Part shown: positions 1 through 5,340 of the stretch, piece by piece
Layout: each line of letters begins with the position of its first letter
Numbering within the stretch: the first letter of the stretch is position 1
Source: an uncultured Lachnospiraceae bacterium
GTDB lineage: Bacteria; Bacillota; Clostridia; Lachnospirales; Lachnospiraceae
NCBI GenBank assembly: GCA_947653315.1
Contig: CANTGP010000230.1
Span: forward strand, 1 to 5,397
Reading direction: 5' to 3'
Length of the DNA: 5,397 bases
Program-made: the position numbers and the translations under genes
Notes under the pieces: generated by a model
What the model was told of the DNA's origin: nothing
What the model saw: only the letters and a program-made list of their open reading frames with translations
Database searches by the model: none

Positions 1-1
1 C

Positions 2-97
2 CCGGTCGTGATGGTGACAAGCGGCGACTATCAGCGCTATATGGAAGTGGATGGTTTGTTAGACTTTCTATTGTTGATAAGGCAGCATCAAATGTAA
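2..97 (+). pseudogene. apbE: ApbE (FAD:protein FMN transferase) internal fragment, cut off at a joint near base 50
   Basis: Frame 2 is open from the window edge to a TAA at 95-97. Its first 18 residues read PVVMVTSGDYQRYMEVDG. This resembles the conserved ApbE segment 'TSGxYxRYxxxDG', which in intact family members is followed by a YHHI/SHxIDPxTG-like motif. Here that motif is missing: after DG the frame gives unrelated residues (LLDFLLLIRQHQM) and stops. ApbE proteins move FMN from FAD onto a Thr of partner flavoproteins such as Rnf/Nqr subunits and are usually around 300-350 residues long. The piece would lie in the C-terminal half, with its start outside the window. The change from coherent ApbE sequence to nonsense coincides with a sharp GC drop and with the start of GNAT sequence in frame 1, so I read it as a truncated gene. 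The call rests on one short motif. Confidence 0.55.
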
Positions 98-396
98 TTG
101 GAACAATAGAATTATGCCTGAGAGTGTCACAAGATAAATTCAATAATATGGGAATTTTAAGAGTAGATGTGAGAAGTGATTATGAACAAGAAGATGTATT
201 ATATGACATTTTTTCACTTATTACGCCAAAACTAGAGGAAACGTTGGGCTGTAAAGGTGTGCTTACCAAGGCTCCAATCTATGCAGTAGAAAGAATTAAA
301 GCAATTCAAAAAGTAGGTTTCAATAAATCCGGACATTTCCTGATTGGTAAAACCGGATATGCCTATGATGGATACTGGACAATCGGAATGGAGTAG
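52..396 (+). CDS. GNAT-family N-acetyltransferase, 5'-truncated remnant (probable pseudogene)
   Basis: Frame 1 gives 114 residues from Trp at 52-54 to TAG at 394-396. GNAT features in order are: WFVRLSIVDK followed by VIGTIEL (the beta strands before motif A); a GILRVDVRSDYEQED segment (the strand and loop leading to the acetyl-CoA site); a helix with DIFSLITPKLEETLGCKGV; and ERIKAIQKVGF, the usual late GNAT helix ending in 'GF'. Family members use acetyl-CoA to acetylate small molecules or protein amines; the substrate cannot be told. The first ~50-60 residues of a normal GNAT fold are missing. Frame 1 stays open to base 1, but bases 1-51 in that frame do not look like GNAT, while frame 2 looks like ApbE. 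A GTG at 124-126 has no convincing ribosome binding site and would cut away conserved strands. GC is about one third, far below the neighbours, suggesting acquired DNA. It is probably not a working enzyme. Confidence 0.7.
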   Translation, partial: WFVRLSIVDKAASNVIGTIELCLRVSQDKFNNMGILRVDVRSDYEQEDVLYDIFSLITPKLEETLGCKGVLTKAPIYAVERIKAIQKVGFNKSGHFLIGKTGYAYDGYWTIGME

Positions 397-420
397 GGGA
401 AGGTTTTTCTCCCCTACTTC
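390..420. terminator. Shared hairpin between convergent genes, possible bidirectional terminator
   Basis: Bases 392-400 (AGTAGGGGA) pair perfectly with 410-418 (TCCCCTACT) around a 9-base loop (AGGTTTTTC). A G-T and a G-C pair can extend the stem to 390/420. The stop codon of the plus-strand GNAT remnant (394-396) lies in the left arm and the lgt stop (416-414, minus strand) in the right arm. On the plus strand the following bases are pyrimidine-rich (TTCTTCCTCCC) but lack a clean T run. On the minus strand there is no T tract. The position fits a terminator for both directions; the missing U tract lowers confidence in factor-independent action. Confidence 0.55.
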
Positions 421-1202
421 TTCCTCCCACACCAAAAAAACAAAATTCCTCCCGCAGCCACCGTAAACAACGAAATAAACTGCGAAGTAGACAAAGCCCC
501 CACGCTTCCCCGTATCAAATCGCCGCGGTAAAATTCCAGCACAAACCTCCCAATGCTGTAAAACACAAGATACAATGCCCCAATCTGCCCGTCCGCCTTC
601 TTCCGTTTAGACAGCCAAACCAAAACAAAAAAATTCAGAAAATCGAGTCCGCTGGAAATCAACTGGGTAGGTACCAGCGGAACGCCGTTCGGCGCATACT
701 CCGCTTCATGGAATACCACGGCAAACGGGCTGTCCGTTTCCCTCCCGTAACAACAGCCTGCCAAAAAACAGCCAATCCGCCCAAACCCCTGTGCCAACGC
801 CACGGAAGGAATCAGCAGGTCAAAATAAGCAAGGAAACGCAATCCGTGAATCCTGGAATACAACATGGCCGACAGGATGCCGCCGATAATACCGCCGTAT
901 ACCACCCACCCGTCGGCAATGTTCAGCACAATGGAAGGATTTGCCCATATATTCCTGATATCGGTAATCAGGTACAGAATTTTCGCACCGAGAAAACCTC
1001 CCACCACGCACCATATGACAAAATCAAACACATGGTCCGCTTTGATTCCCGCCGTCCCATCCGTCCCTTGTCCGTATTCCCCACGCTCATATTTCCTTGC
1101 CCGGTATTCCCCTACCCCGTACGCCGCCAATACTCCGATGGCAATCATCAGCCCGTAACCGTATACGGTAAAAGGTCCTATTTTAAACAATTCATTCTTC
1201 AT
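414..1202 (-). CDS. lgt: Prolipoprotein diacylglyceryl transferase (Lgt), clostridial variant
   Basis: Lgt moves a diacylglyceryl group from phosphatidylglycerol to the lipobox Cys of prelipoproteins, the first step of lipoprotein maturation in the cytoplasmic membrane. The chosen start gives 262 residues (MKNELFKIGPFTVYGYG...), a normal family length. About seven membrane segments are visible near residues 10-30, 58-79, 100-118, 124-144, 186-198, 207-227 and 240-259. The Lgt signature lies at 141-153 (GRIGCFLAGCCYG): Arg142 and Gly153 are kept, but Asn, Asn and Glu of the classical GRxxNFxNxExxG pattern are Cys145, Ala148 and Cys150. The usual HGG before it is YGG (Tyr102). PTQLISS and GRFVLEFYRGD follow as in the family. 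An in-frame ATG at 1271-1269 would add 23 residues and overlap the kinase stop as ATGA. I prefer 1202 because of the GGAG six bases upstream, the standard Lgt N-terminus and a hairpin in the extension. The gene is last in the minus-strand cluster and convergent with the GNAT remnant. Confidence 0.93.
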   Translation of the reverse strand: MKNELFKIGPFTVYGYGLMIAIGVLAAYGVGEYRARKYERGEYGQGTDGTAGIKADHVFDFVIWCVVGGFLGAKILYLITDIRNIWANPSIVLNIADGWVVYGGIIGGILSAMLYSRIHGLRFLAYFDLLIPSVALAQGFGRIGCFLAGCCYGRETDSPFAVVFHEAEYAPNGVPLVPTQLISSGLDFLNFFVLVWLSKRKKADGQIGALYLVFYSIGRFVLEFYRGDLIRGSVGALSTSQFISLFTVAAGGILFFWCGRKK

Positions 1203-1208
1203 AGCCGT

Positions 1209-1212
1209 CTCC
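1209..1212 (-). promoter_or_regulatory. Ribosome binding site deciding the lgt start
   Basis: GGAG on the minus strand sits 6 bases before the ATG at 1202-1200. The upstream ATG at 1271 has only a weak GGAT nearby. This supports translation beginning at MKNELFKIG. Confidence 0.6.
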
Positions 1213-1222
1213 GTAAGCCGAA

Positions 1223-1261
1223 TACTCCGCAGGCCCGTAAATCCTACCGGCTTGCGGAGTA
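1223..1261 (-). promoter_or_regulatory. Strong hairpin in the leader between the kinase gene and lgt
   Basis: Bases 1223-1231 (TACTCCGCA) are the exact reverse complement of 1253-1261 (TGCGGAGTA). Inside them one mismatch (1232/1252, G-T as plus-strand RNA, C-A as minus-strand RNA) is followed by three further pairs (1233-1235 with 1249-1251). After another mismatch come three more (1237-1239 with 1245-1247). In the lgt transcript it lies just after the kinase stop and 10 bases before the lgt ribosome binding site. It has no U tract after it, so it looks more like an RNA stability, processing or translation-control element than a classical terminator. If the longer lgt start is used it is simply inside coding sequence. 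Confidence 0.5.
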
Positions 1262-1267
1262 AAATCT

Positions 1268-3868
1268 TCATTTATCCAAATATTTTGACAATACACGCAT
1301 GCATTCTTTCACATCCAACGGTTTCGGGATATGGGCATTCATGCCAACCTCCAGGCAGTGCTGCGCGTCATCCGAAAACGCATCGGCAGTCATGGCGATA
1401 ATCGGCAGGTCTTTATCCGGACGGTCCAGGGCACGGATTGCCTTGGTGGCATCGTACCCGTTCATAACCGGCATACGGATATCCATCAGGATCGCATCGT
1501 AATGCCCCACTTCCGACCGCTCAAACATCTCCAGGCATTCCTTGCCGTTCTCCGCCCTGTCTAACAGCATTCCCGTTTCGGACAGGATTTCATTGGCAAT
1601 TTCCCAGTTTAATTCGATATCCTCCGATAAAAGAATCTGTTTTCCGGTGAAATCCACCAGTTGTTCTTCTTTCTCCACGGTTTCTTCCCTGTAACCGTCC
1701 ACATACTTACTCAAATGCTCATACAGCGTGGACTTAAACAAGGGCTTCGGAATAAATCCTTCAATACATGCCGCTTTCGCTTCTTCCTCGATTTCGCCCC
1801 AATCATAAGCGGACATCAGGAACACGGGAATCTCTTTTCCGACACGCTTTCTCAATTCGTGCACCATTTCCATCCCGTCCATCAACGGCATCTTCCAGTC
1901 AATCAATACAAACTGGTAATCCCTGTTCTCCCTATTGCGTTCCTCAATACGGTCAAGCGCTTTCCTGCCGTCCGTCATCCATTCCGCATGAACGCCCAGT
2001 TCTTCCAAATTAATCGCCGCACTGGAACAGAGCATTTCGTTGTCATCCACCACCAAAATATTCCACCCCGGCAGTTTCATGTCTTCCTCTTTTACCTGTT
2101 CCTTCTTCAAATCCACAACTACATGGAAATCGCTTCCTTTTCCCTGCCCGCTGTGCAGCTCAATGGTTCCTCCCATCAAATCCACGATACATTTCGTGAT
2201 TGCCATGCCAAGACCCGTTCCGGTAATCTTATGCACCTGGTCCGTTTCCTCCCGCGTAAACGTGTCGAAAATCTTCCTTTGGAAATCCTCCGACATACCG
2301 ATACCGGTATCCGTCACACGGAAATGGGTCCTTACATATTCCTCACCCTTTGGCGATGCTTCCTGGAACAGATACACCTCAATTCTTCCGCCCTCCGGCG
2401 TAAATTTCACCGCGTTGGACAGGAAATTTAACAATACTTGATTCAGGCGGACACTGTCGCAGAATACCACTTCCGCAATGATTTTATCAATAAAAATATC
2501 AAAATACTGTTTCCGCTCTTTTACCTGCGGCTGTATGATATTGACGATATCGTCCATGGTTTCCCGTAAAGACATCGGCTCCATACTGAGCGTCATCTTT
2601 CCGCTTTCGATCTTAGACATATCCAGCACATCGTTAATCAATCCAAGCAGATGCTTGCTGGACAGCTTTACTTTATGCAGGCAATCTTCCACCCTCAGGG
2701 TATCCTGCATATTGCGGAGCGCAATCTCCGTCATTCCGATGATGGCATTCATCGGTGTGCGGATATCGTGGCTCATATTGGAAAGGAACTCGCTCTTTGC
2801 CATATTGGCGGCAACGGCTTCCTTTTGCGCGGCAACCGCCTCTTTCTGCGCCTCCACCAAATTTCTCATCTGCTGCTGTGAAAACTTATAGTAAAGAATA
2901 AAAATCACTGACATTGCAACCATAATGACCGCAGCGGAACCAATCATGATTAATGTGCGCAAAGAATCCAGTTTTGTAATGGACTCATCCAAAACGCCTT
3001 CCGGCATATTCGTAATCAGGTACCACTCCGCATTTTCGGAAAGCGGAGAGCAGTACAAATGCTGCACCTTTCCTTTCGTCAGGAAAAGGGAGGAATAATC
3101 TTCGCCATCATCCATGGCTGCCTGAAGCTCCTGCACATAATTCTCCGCCACCTTGCCGTCCAGTTCCTCATATTCTTCCCTGATCCGGTCAAAATAATTC
3201 TCGCGGTATGCATCGCTGCTGCGTATGATAAAATTCCCGGAAGAATCGATAACATGGGAATACAAAGTCGCTTTTTCCTCATCCAAAAACAGGGAATTTT
3301 TCAGGAAATCCATGGGAATACCGGCAATAAGGGCAACACTCCTGCCCCCATCCCTTAGCTGGTATTCCACCGTTATGCCAAGCAGGAGTATCTTATTCCC
3401 GCCGCTGTCGGTTCCCCTCGTAATCACCTTTCCGTCCGTATCCAAATAATGGCGGATATCTTCTTCCCCGTCAATCTTCATTTCACCGCCGTAAACCGTC
3501 TGTATCTTATCCTCCGACGTATACAGGCCAAGCCATGTAAAATTCCGTATTTGTGCATCTTTCTGCATGACTTCCAGCATTCCGTCCGTAATTTCCATAT
3601 CCGAGGGCGGCGTTCCTTTTACGATTCCTTCCACCCTGTCCAGGCAAAGTCCCATAATGGCGCTGAATTTCTGTTGAATCTGCATATTCATTTCGGACAT
3701 GTAAATATCGCTTACTTCCACAATGGATTCTTCTGTTTTTTTCGACATAAAAGCAGTCAACAAAACAAATACCACTACACAGATAACCATAATACTCAAG
3801 AAGCCACGCCGTATCAGCTTTGTCACATTTTTATCCATATACATACTCTCTCTTATATGTTCGCTCAT
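1268..3868 (-). CDS. Hybrid sensor histidine kinase with Cache-like sensor and two receiver domains
   Basis: This 866-residue membrane kinase has: a short cytoplasmic N-terminus; membrane helix 1 at about 22-41; an outer sensor region at about 43-303 with Cache-type blocks (VIDSSGNFIIRSSD at 207-219, SENAEWYLITNMP at 277-289); membrane helix 2 at about 305-327; and a signalling coiled coil at 328-358. The HisKA domain has SHDIRTPMN (phospho-acceptor His367). The ATPase domain has an N box at about 481-490 (NFLSNAVKFT), DTGIG at 520-524 and GTGLG at 550-554, so it looks active. Receiver 1 (about 602-720) has Asp608/Asp609, acceptor Asp657, Ser686 and Lys708. Receiver 2 (about 742-863) has Glu749/Asp750, acceptor Asp796, Thr827 and Lys849. 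Both look able to be phosphorylated. No Hpt domain is attached; the Hpt gene upstream in the cluster is the likely partner. The ligand is unknown. Met9 and Met11 are other possible starts, preceded by AGAGAG. The gene starts 27 bases after the HD-GYP gene, and its TGA overlaps an lgt-frame ATG. Confidence 0.95.
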   Translation of the reverse strand: MSEHIRESMYMDKNVTKLIRRGFLSIMVICVVVFVLLTAFMSKKTEESIVEVSDIYMSEMNMQIQQKFSAIMGLCLDRVEGIVKGTPPSDMEITDGMLEVMQKDAQIRNFTWLGLYTSEDKIQTVYGGEMKIDGEEDIRHYLDTDGKVITRGTDSGGNKILLLGITVEYQLRDGGRSVALIAGIPMDFLKNSLFLDEEKATLYSHVIDSSGNFIIRSSDAYRENYFDRIREEYEELDGKVAENYVQELQAAMDDGEDYSSLFLTKGKVQHLYCSPLSENAEWYLITNMPEGVLDESITKLDSLRTLIMIGSAAVIMVAMSVIFILYYKFSQQQMRNLVEAQKEAVAAQKEAVAANMAKSEFLSNMSHDIRTPMNAIIGMTEIALRNMQDTLRVEDCLHKVKLSSKHLLGLINDVLDMSKIESGKMTLSMEPMSLRETMDDIVNIIQPQVKERKQYFDIFIDKIIAEVVFCDSVRLNQVLLNFLSNAVKFTPEGGRIEVYLFQEASPKGEEYVRTHFRVTDTGIGMSEDFQRKIFDTFTREETDQVHKITGTGLGMAITKCIVDLMGGTIELHSGQGKGSDFHVVVDLKKEQVKEEDMKLPGWNILVVDDNEMLCSSAAINLEELGVHAEWMTDGRKALDRIEERNRENRDYQFVLIDWKMPLMDGMEMVHELRKRVGKEIPVFLMSAYDWGEIEEEAKAACIEGFIPKPLFKSTLYEHLSKYVDGYREETVEKEEQLVDFTGKQILLSEDIELNWEIANEILSETGMLLDRAENGKECLEMFERSEVGHYDAILMDIRMPVMNGYDATKAIRALDRPDKDLPIIAMTADAFSDDAQHCLEVGMNAHIPKPLDVKECMRVLSKYLDK
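2810..2851 (-). repeat. Tandem 21-base repeat coding for AQKEAVA twice
   Basis: Bases 2810-2830 and 2831-2851 are imperfect copies, both coding AQKEAVA (kinase residues 340-346 and 347-353), with differences almost only at silent positions. The seven-residue unit equals one coiled-coil heptad, placed between membrane helix 2 and the HisKA helix, so a gain or loss of one unit would lengthen the linker without changing its phase. Confidence 0.8.
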
Positions 3869-3876
3869 TTCCCCGA

Positions 3877-3881
3877 CCCTT
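3877..3881 (-). promoter_or_regulatory. Probable ribosome binding site of the hybrid kinase gene
   Basis: AAGGG on the minus strand lies 8 bases before the ATG at 3868-3866, within the 27-base gap after the HD-GYP gene. A GGGG at 3871-3874 is nearer (2 bases) and probably too close. Starts at 3844 or 3838 cannot be excluded because AGAGAG precedes them. Confidence 0.5.
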
Positions 3882-3895
3882 ATATTCCGTTCCCC

Positions 3896-4933
3896 TTATC
3901 CTTCGCTTAACAGCTTATCCAACGCCCCCCTGAACACCTCCAAAAGTTTCGGGTTAAAGGTACCGCACTCCCCATTGTAAATCATGTCCACTGCCTTTTC
4001 CCTGCTGTATGCCGCCTTGTATACCCTCTCTGACGTCAACGCATCGTACACATCGGCAACCGCCACTACCTGCGCCCAAATGGATATCTCGTCACCGGCA
4101 AGTCCGTCCGGGTACCCCTTCCCGTCCCAACGTTCATGGTGGTGCCTGCAGATATCATAGCTGTAACCGTAAATCCCCTTATCCATCACGTCCGGAATGT
4201 TCTGAAGTATCTCACAGCCCTTCACTGTGTGCTGCTTCATGATTTCAAATTCTTCCGCCGTCAATCTGCCCGGCTTGTTCAGGATATGATCCGGTATGGA
4301 AATCTTTCCGATGTCATGGAGAATGGACGATGTCACAATCTTGTCAATTTCCTTCTTAGGCAGGTAATATTCCGGATATGTACTGCTTACTTCCGTCATC
4401 ATAATCCTCGTCAGCCTGCCGATACGTTTTACATGCTCCCCGGATTCGCAGTCACGGAACTCGATGATGGCCGCCAGTGTTTCCACCATGGACTGGTTGA
4501 TTTCCTTAAGCTGCGCCACCTGTTTTGCCACAAGATCCTCCAAGGCATTCCTGTGGGCATACAGTTCAATTAAGTTGCCGACACGGCATTGCAAAAACTG
4601 CGTCATAAACGGTTTCCGGATTACATCCACCGCTCCCAAATGATAACCTTCCATCAATACGGCTTCACTTTCCGCCGCCGTTATGAGAAATACCGGGATA
4701 TGCTTGATTTTCCCGGTCTGGTTCATATCTTCCAAAACGCCAAGGCCGCTTACGCCGGGCATCAGAAGATCCAAAAGCACTGCCGCGATATCGTTATTGC
4801 CGTTAATCATTTCAATGGCTTCCGCACCGCTTCCCGCTTCCATAATATGGTAACTGCCGCTAAATATTTCGGCCAGGATCATGCGGTTGATTTCCACATC
4901 ATCCACGATAAGTATTGTTTTTTCCTTTTCCAT
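3896..4933 (-). CDS. Receiver-HD-GYP response regulator, predicted cyclic-di-GMP phosphodiesterase (RpfG-like)
   Basis: The 345-residue protein starts with a receiver domain (about 5-120): acidic pocket Asp11/Asp12 (ILIVDD), acceptor Asp55 (LLDLLMPG), Thr85 and Lys107 (RKPF). A helical linker at 124-150 leads to an HD-GYP domain (about 150-340). HD-GYP marks present are HDIGK at 206-210, IPD at 213-215, His235 (MKQH), HHE at 265-267, DGKGYP at 270-275 and the later ADVYDALTS at 293-301. The metal-binding and GYP residues are all there, so hydrolysis of cyclic-di-GMP is predicted, with phosphorylation of Asp55 likely tuning it. The protein has no membrane segment and should be cytosolic. It resembles Xanthomonas RpfG in domain order. 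It sits between the Hpt and kinase genes, which suggests it is the output of that relay. No GGDEF cyclase is visible in the window. Some HD-GYP proteins bind the nucleotide or cleave related ones, so substrate is inferred from the family. Confidence 0.94.
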   Translation of the reverse strand: MEKEKTILIVDDVEINRMILAEIFSGSYHIMEAGSGAEAIEMINGNNDIAAVLLDLLMPGVSGLGVLEDMNQTGKIKHIPVFLITAAESEAVLMEGYHLGAVDVIRKPFMTQFLQCRVGNLIELYAHRNALEDLVAKQVAQLKEINQSMVETLAAIIEFRDCESGEHVKRIGRLTRIMMTEVSSTYPEYYLPKKEIDKIVTSSILHDIGKISIPDHILNKPGRLTAEEFEIMKQHTVKGCEILQNIPDVMDKGIYGYSYDICRHHHERWDGKGYPDGLAGDEISIWAQVVAVADVYDALTSERVYKAAYSREKAVDMIYNGECGTFNPKLLEVFRGALDKLLSEG

Positions 4934-4938
4934 AACAG

Positions 4939-4943
4939 TCCTC
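4939..4943 (-). promoter_or_regulatory. Ribosome binding site of the HD-GYP regulator gene
   Basis: GAGGA on the minus strand lies 5 bases before the ATG at 4933-4931 in the 35-base gap after the Hpt gene. It confirms the start MEKEKTILIVDD, which begins right before the receiver fold. Confidence 0.65.
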
Positions 4944-4968
4944 TTTCCACTGCTTCTTAATATGATAA

Positions 4969-5322
4969 TTATGATTTATGTTTCTCTATGCAATCCAAAA
5001 TCTGCTCCTGTACGGGCAGTACATCATGAAGGACTTTCCTCGCTTCTTCCGGTTCCTGGTTTCGGAGCAAATCCACGATTTTCCCATATGCCTCATAAAT
5101 AGGCGTTACGGACAAATTTCCCGCCGCACCTTTTAAAGCATGTGCCACTTCGATTACGTCAGCATAGTCATTACCGTCGAAATCCGGCGAAACTACGGAT
5201 TTTCTCATCATATCCAAAAATTTAAATATCATTCTTTCATACAGGGACTGGTTCCCGTTCAGTCTGTGGACTCCCCCATCCACGTCCACGCCAAGACTTT
5301 TCAATTCTTCCAAAAGACTCAT
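4969..5322 (-). CDS. Stand-alone Hpt (histidine phosphotransfer) protein
   Basis: A small, all-helical, soluble protein of 117 residues from the chosen start (MSLLEELKSLGVDVDGG). The Hpt core is AHALKGAAGN with acceptor His61 and the usual Lys64-Gly65 after it. The preceding helix (YERMIFKFLDMM) and the following helices (IYEAYGKIVDLLRN, ARKVLHDVLPVQEQIL) fit a four-helix Hpt bundle of normal length. Its role would be to carry phosphate between the receiver of a hybrid kinase and the receiver of a response regulator. The next two genes downstream encode exactly these partners. Two start codons are close together: ATG at 5328 is only 3 bases from the GGAGG, ATG at 5322 is 9 bases away and matches the common start of related proteins, so I chose 5322 (5328 would add Met-Ala). 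Confidence 0.88.
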   Translation of the reverse strand: MSLLEELKSLGVDVDGGVHRLNGNQSLYERMIFKFLDMMRKSVVSPDFDGNDYADVIEVAHALKGAAGNLSVTPIYEAYGKIVDLLRNQEPEEARKVLHDVLPVQEQILDCIEKHKS

Positions 5323-5331
5323 TGCCATATA

Positions 5332-5336
5332 CCTCC
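5332..5336 (-). promoter_or_regulatory. Ribosome binding site deciding the Hpt start
   Basis: A full GGAGG on the minus strand, 9 bases before the ATG at 5322 and 3 bases before the ATG at 5328. The spacing favours the inner start. Confidence 0.65.
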
Positions 5337-5340
5337 GCTT

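Noticed and set aside
124..396. GTG at 124 as the true start of a 90-residue GNAT protein
   Set aside because: Frame 1 is open further upstream with clear GNAT residues from base 52 (WFVRLSIVDK, VIGTIEL), and no good ribosome binding site precedes the GTG; the gene is better read as truncated.
1223..1261. Classical intrinsic terminator between the kinase gene and lgt
   Set aside because: The stem is strong but no U tract follows it on the minus strand, and termination here would cut lgt off with no visible promoter of its own.
708..1262. Plus-strand open frame opposite lgt (184 codons)
   Set aside because: Antisense to the Lgt membrane segments and signature, with no recognisable domain or ribosome binding site; a shadow of lgt.
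1661..2431. Long plus-strand open frame opposite the kinase gene (256 codons)
   Set aside because: It lies wholly antisense to the well-supported kinase and ATPase domains, has no family-like motifs, and its His/Phe/Pro/Arg-rich composition is typical of a mirror frame.
2810..2851. CRISPR or variable-number DNA repeat
   Set aside because: Only two adjacent 21-base units within a coding frame, no spacers; it is a coiled-coil heptad repeat.
3838..3844. ATG codons at 3844 and 3838 as the kinase start
   Set aside because: Possible, since AGAGAG lies just upstream, but AAGGG 8 bases before the ATG at 3868 is at least as good; kept only as alternatives.
4136..4573. Plus-strand open frame opposite the HD-GYP domain
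   Set aside because: Antisense to conserved HD-GYP motifs and without family features of its own.
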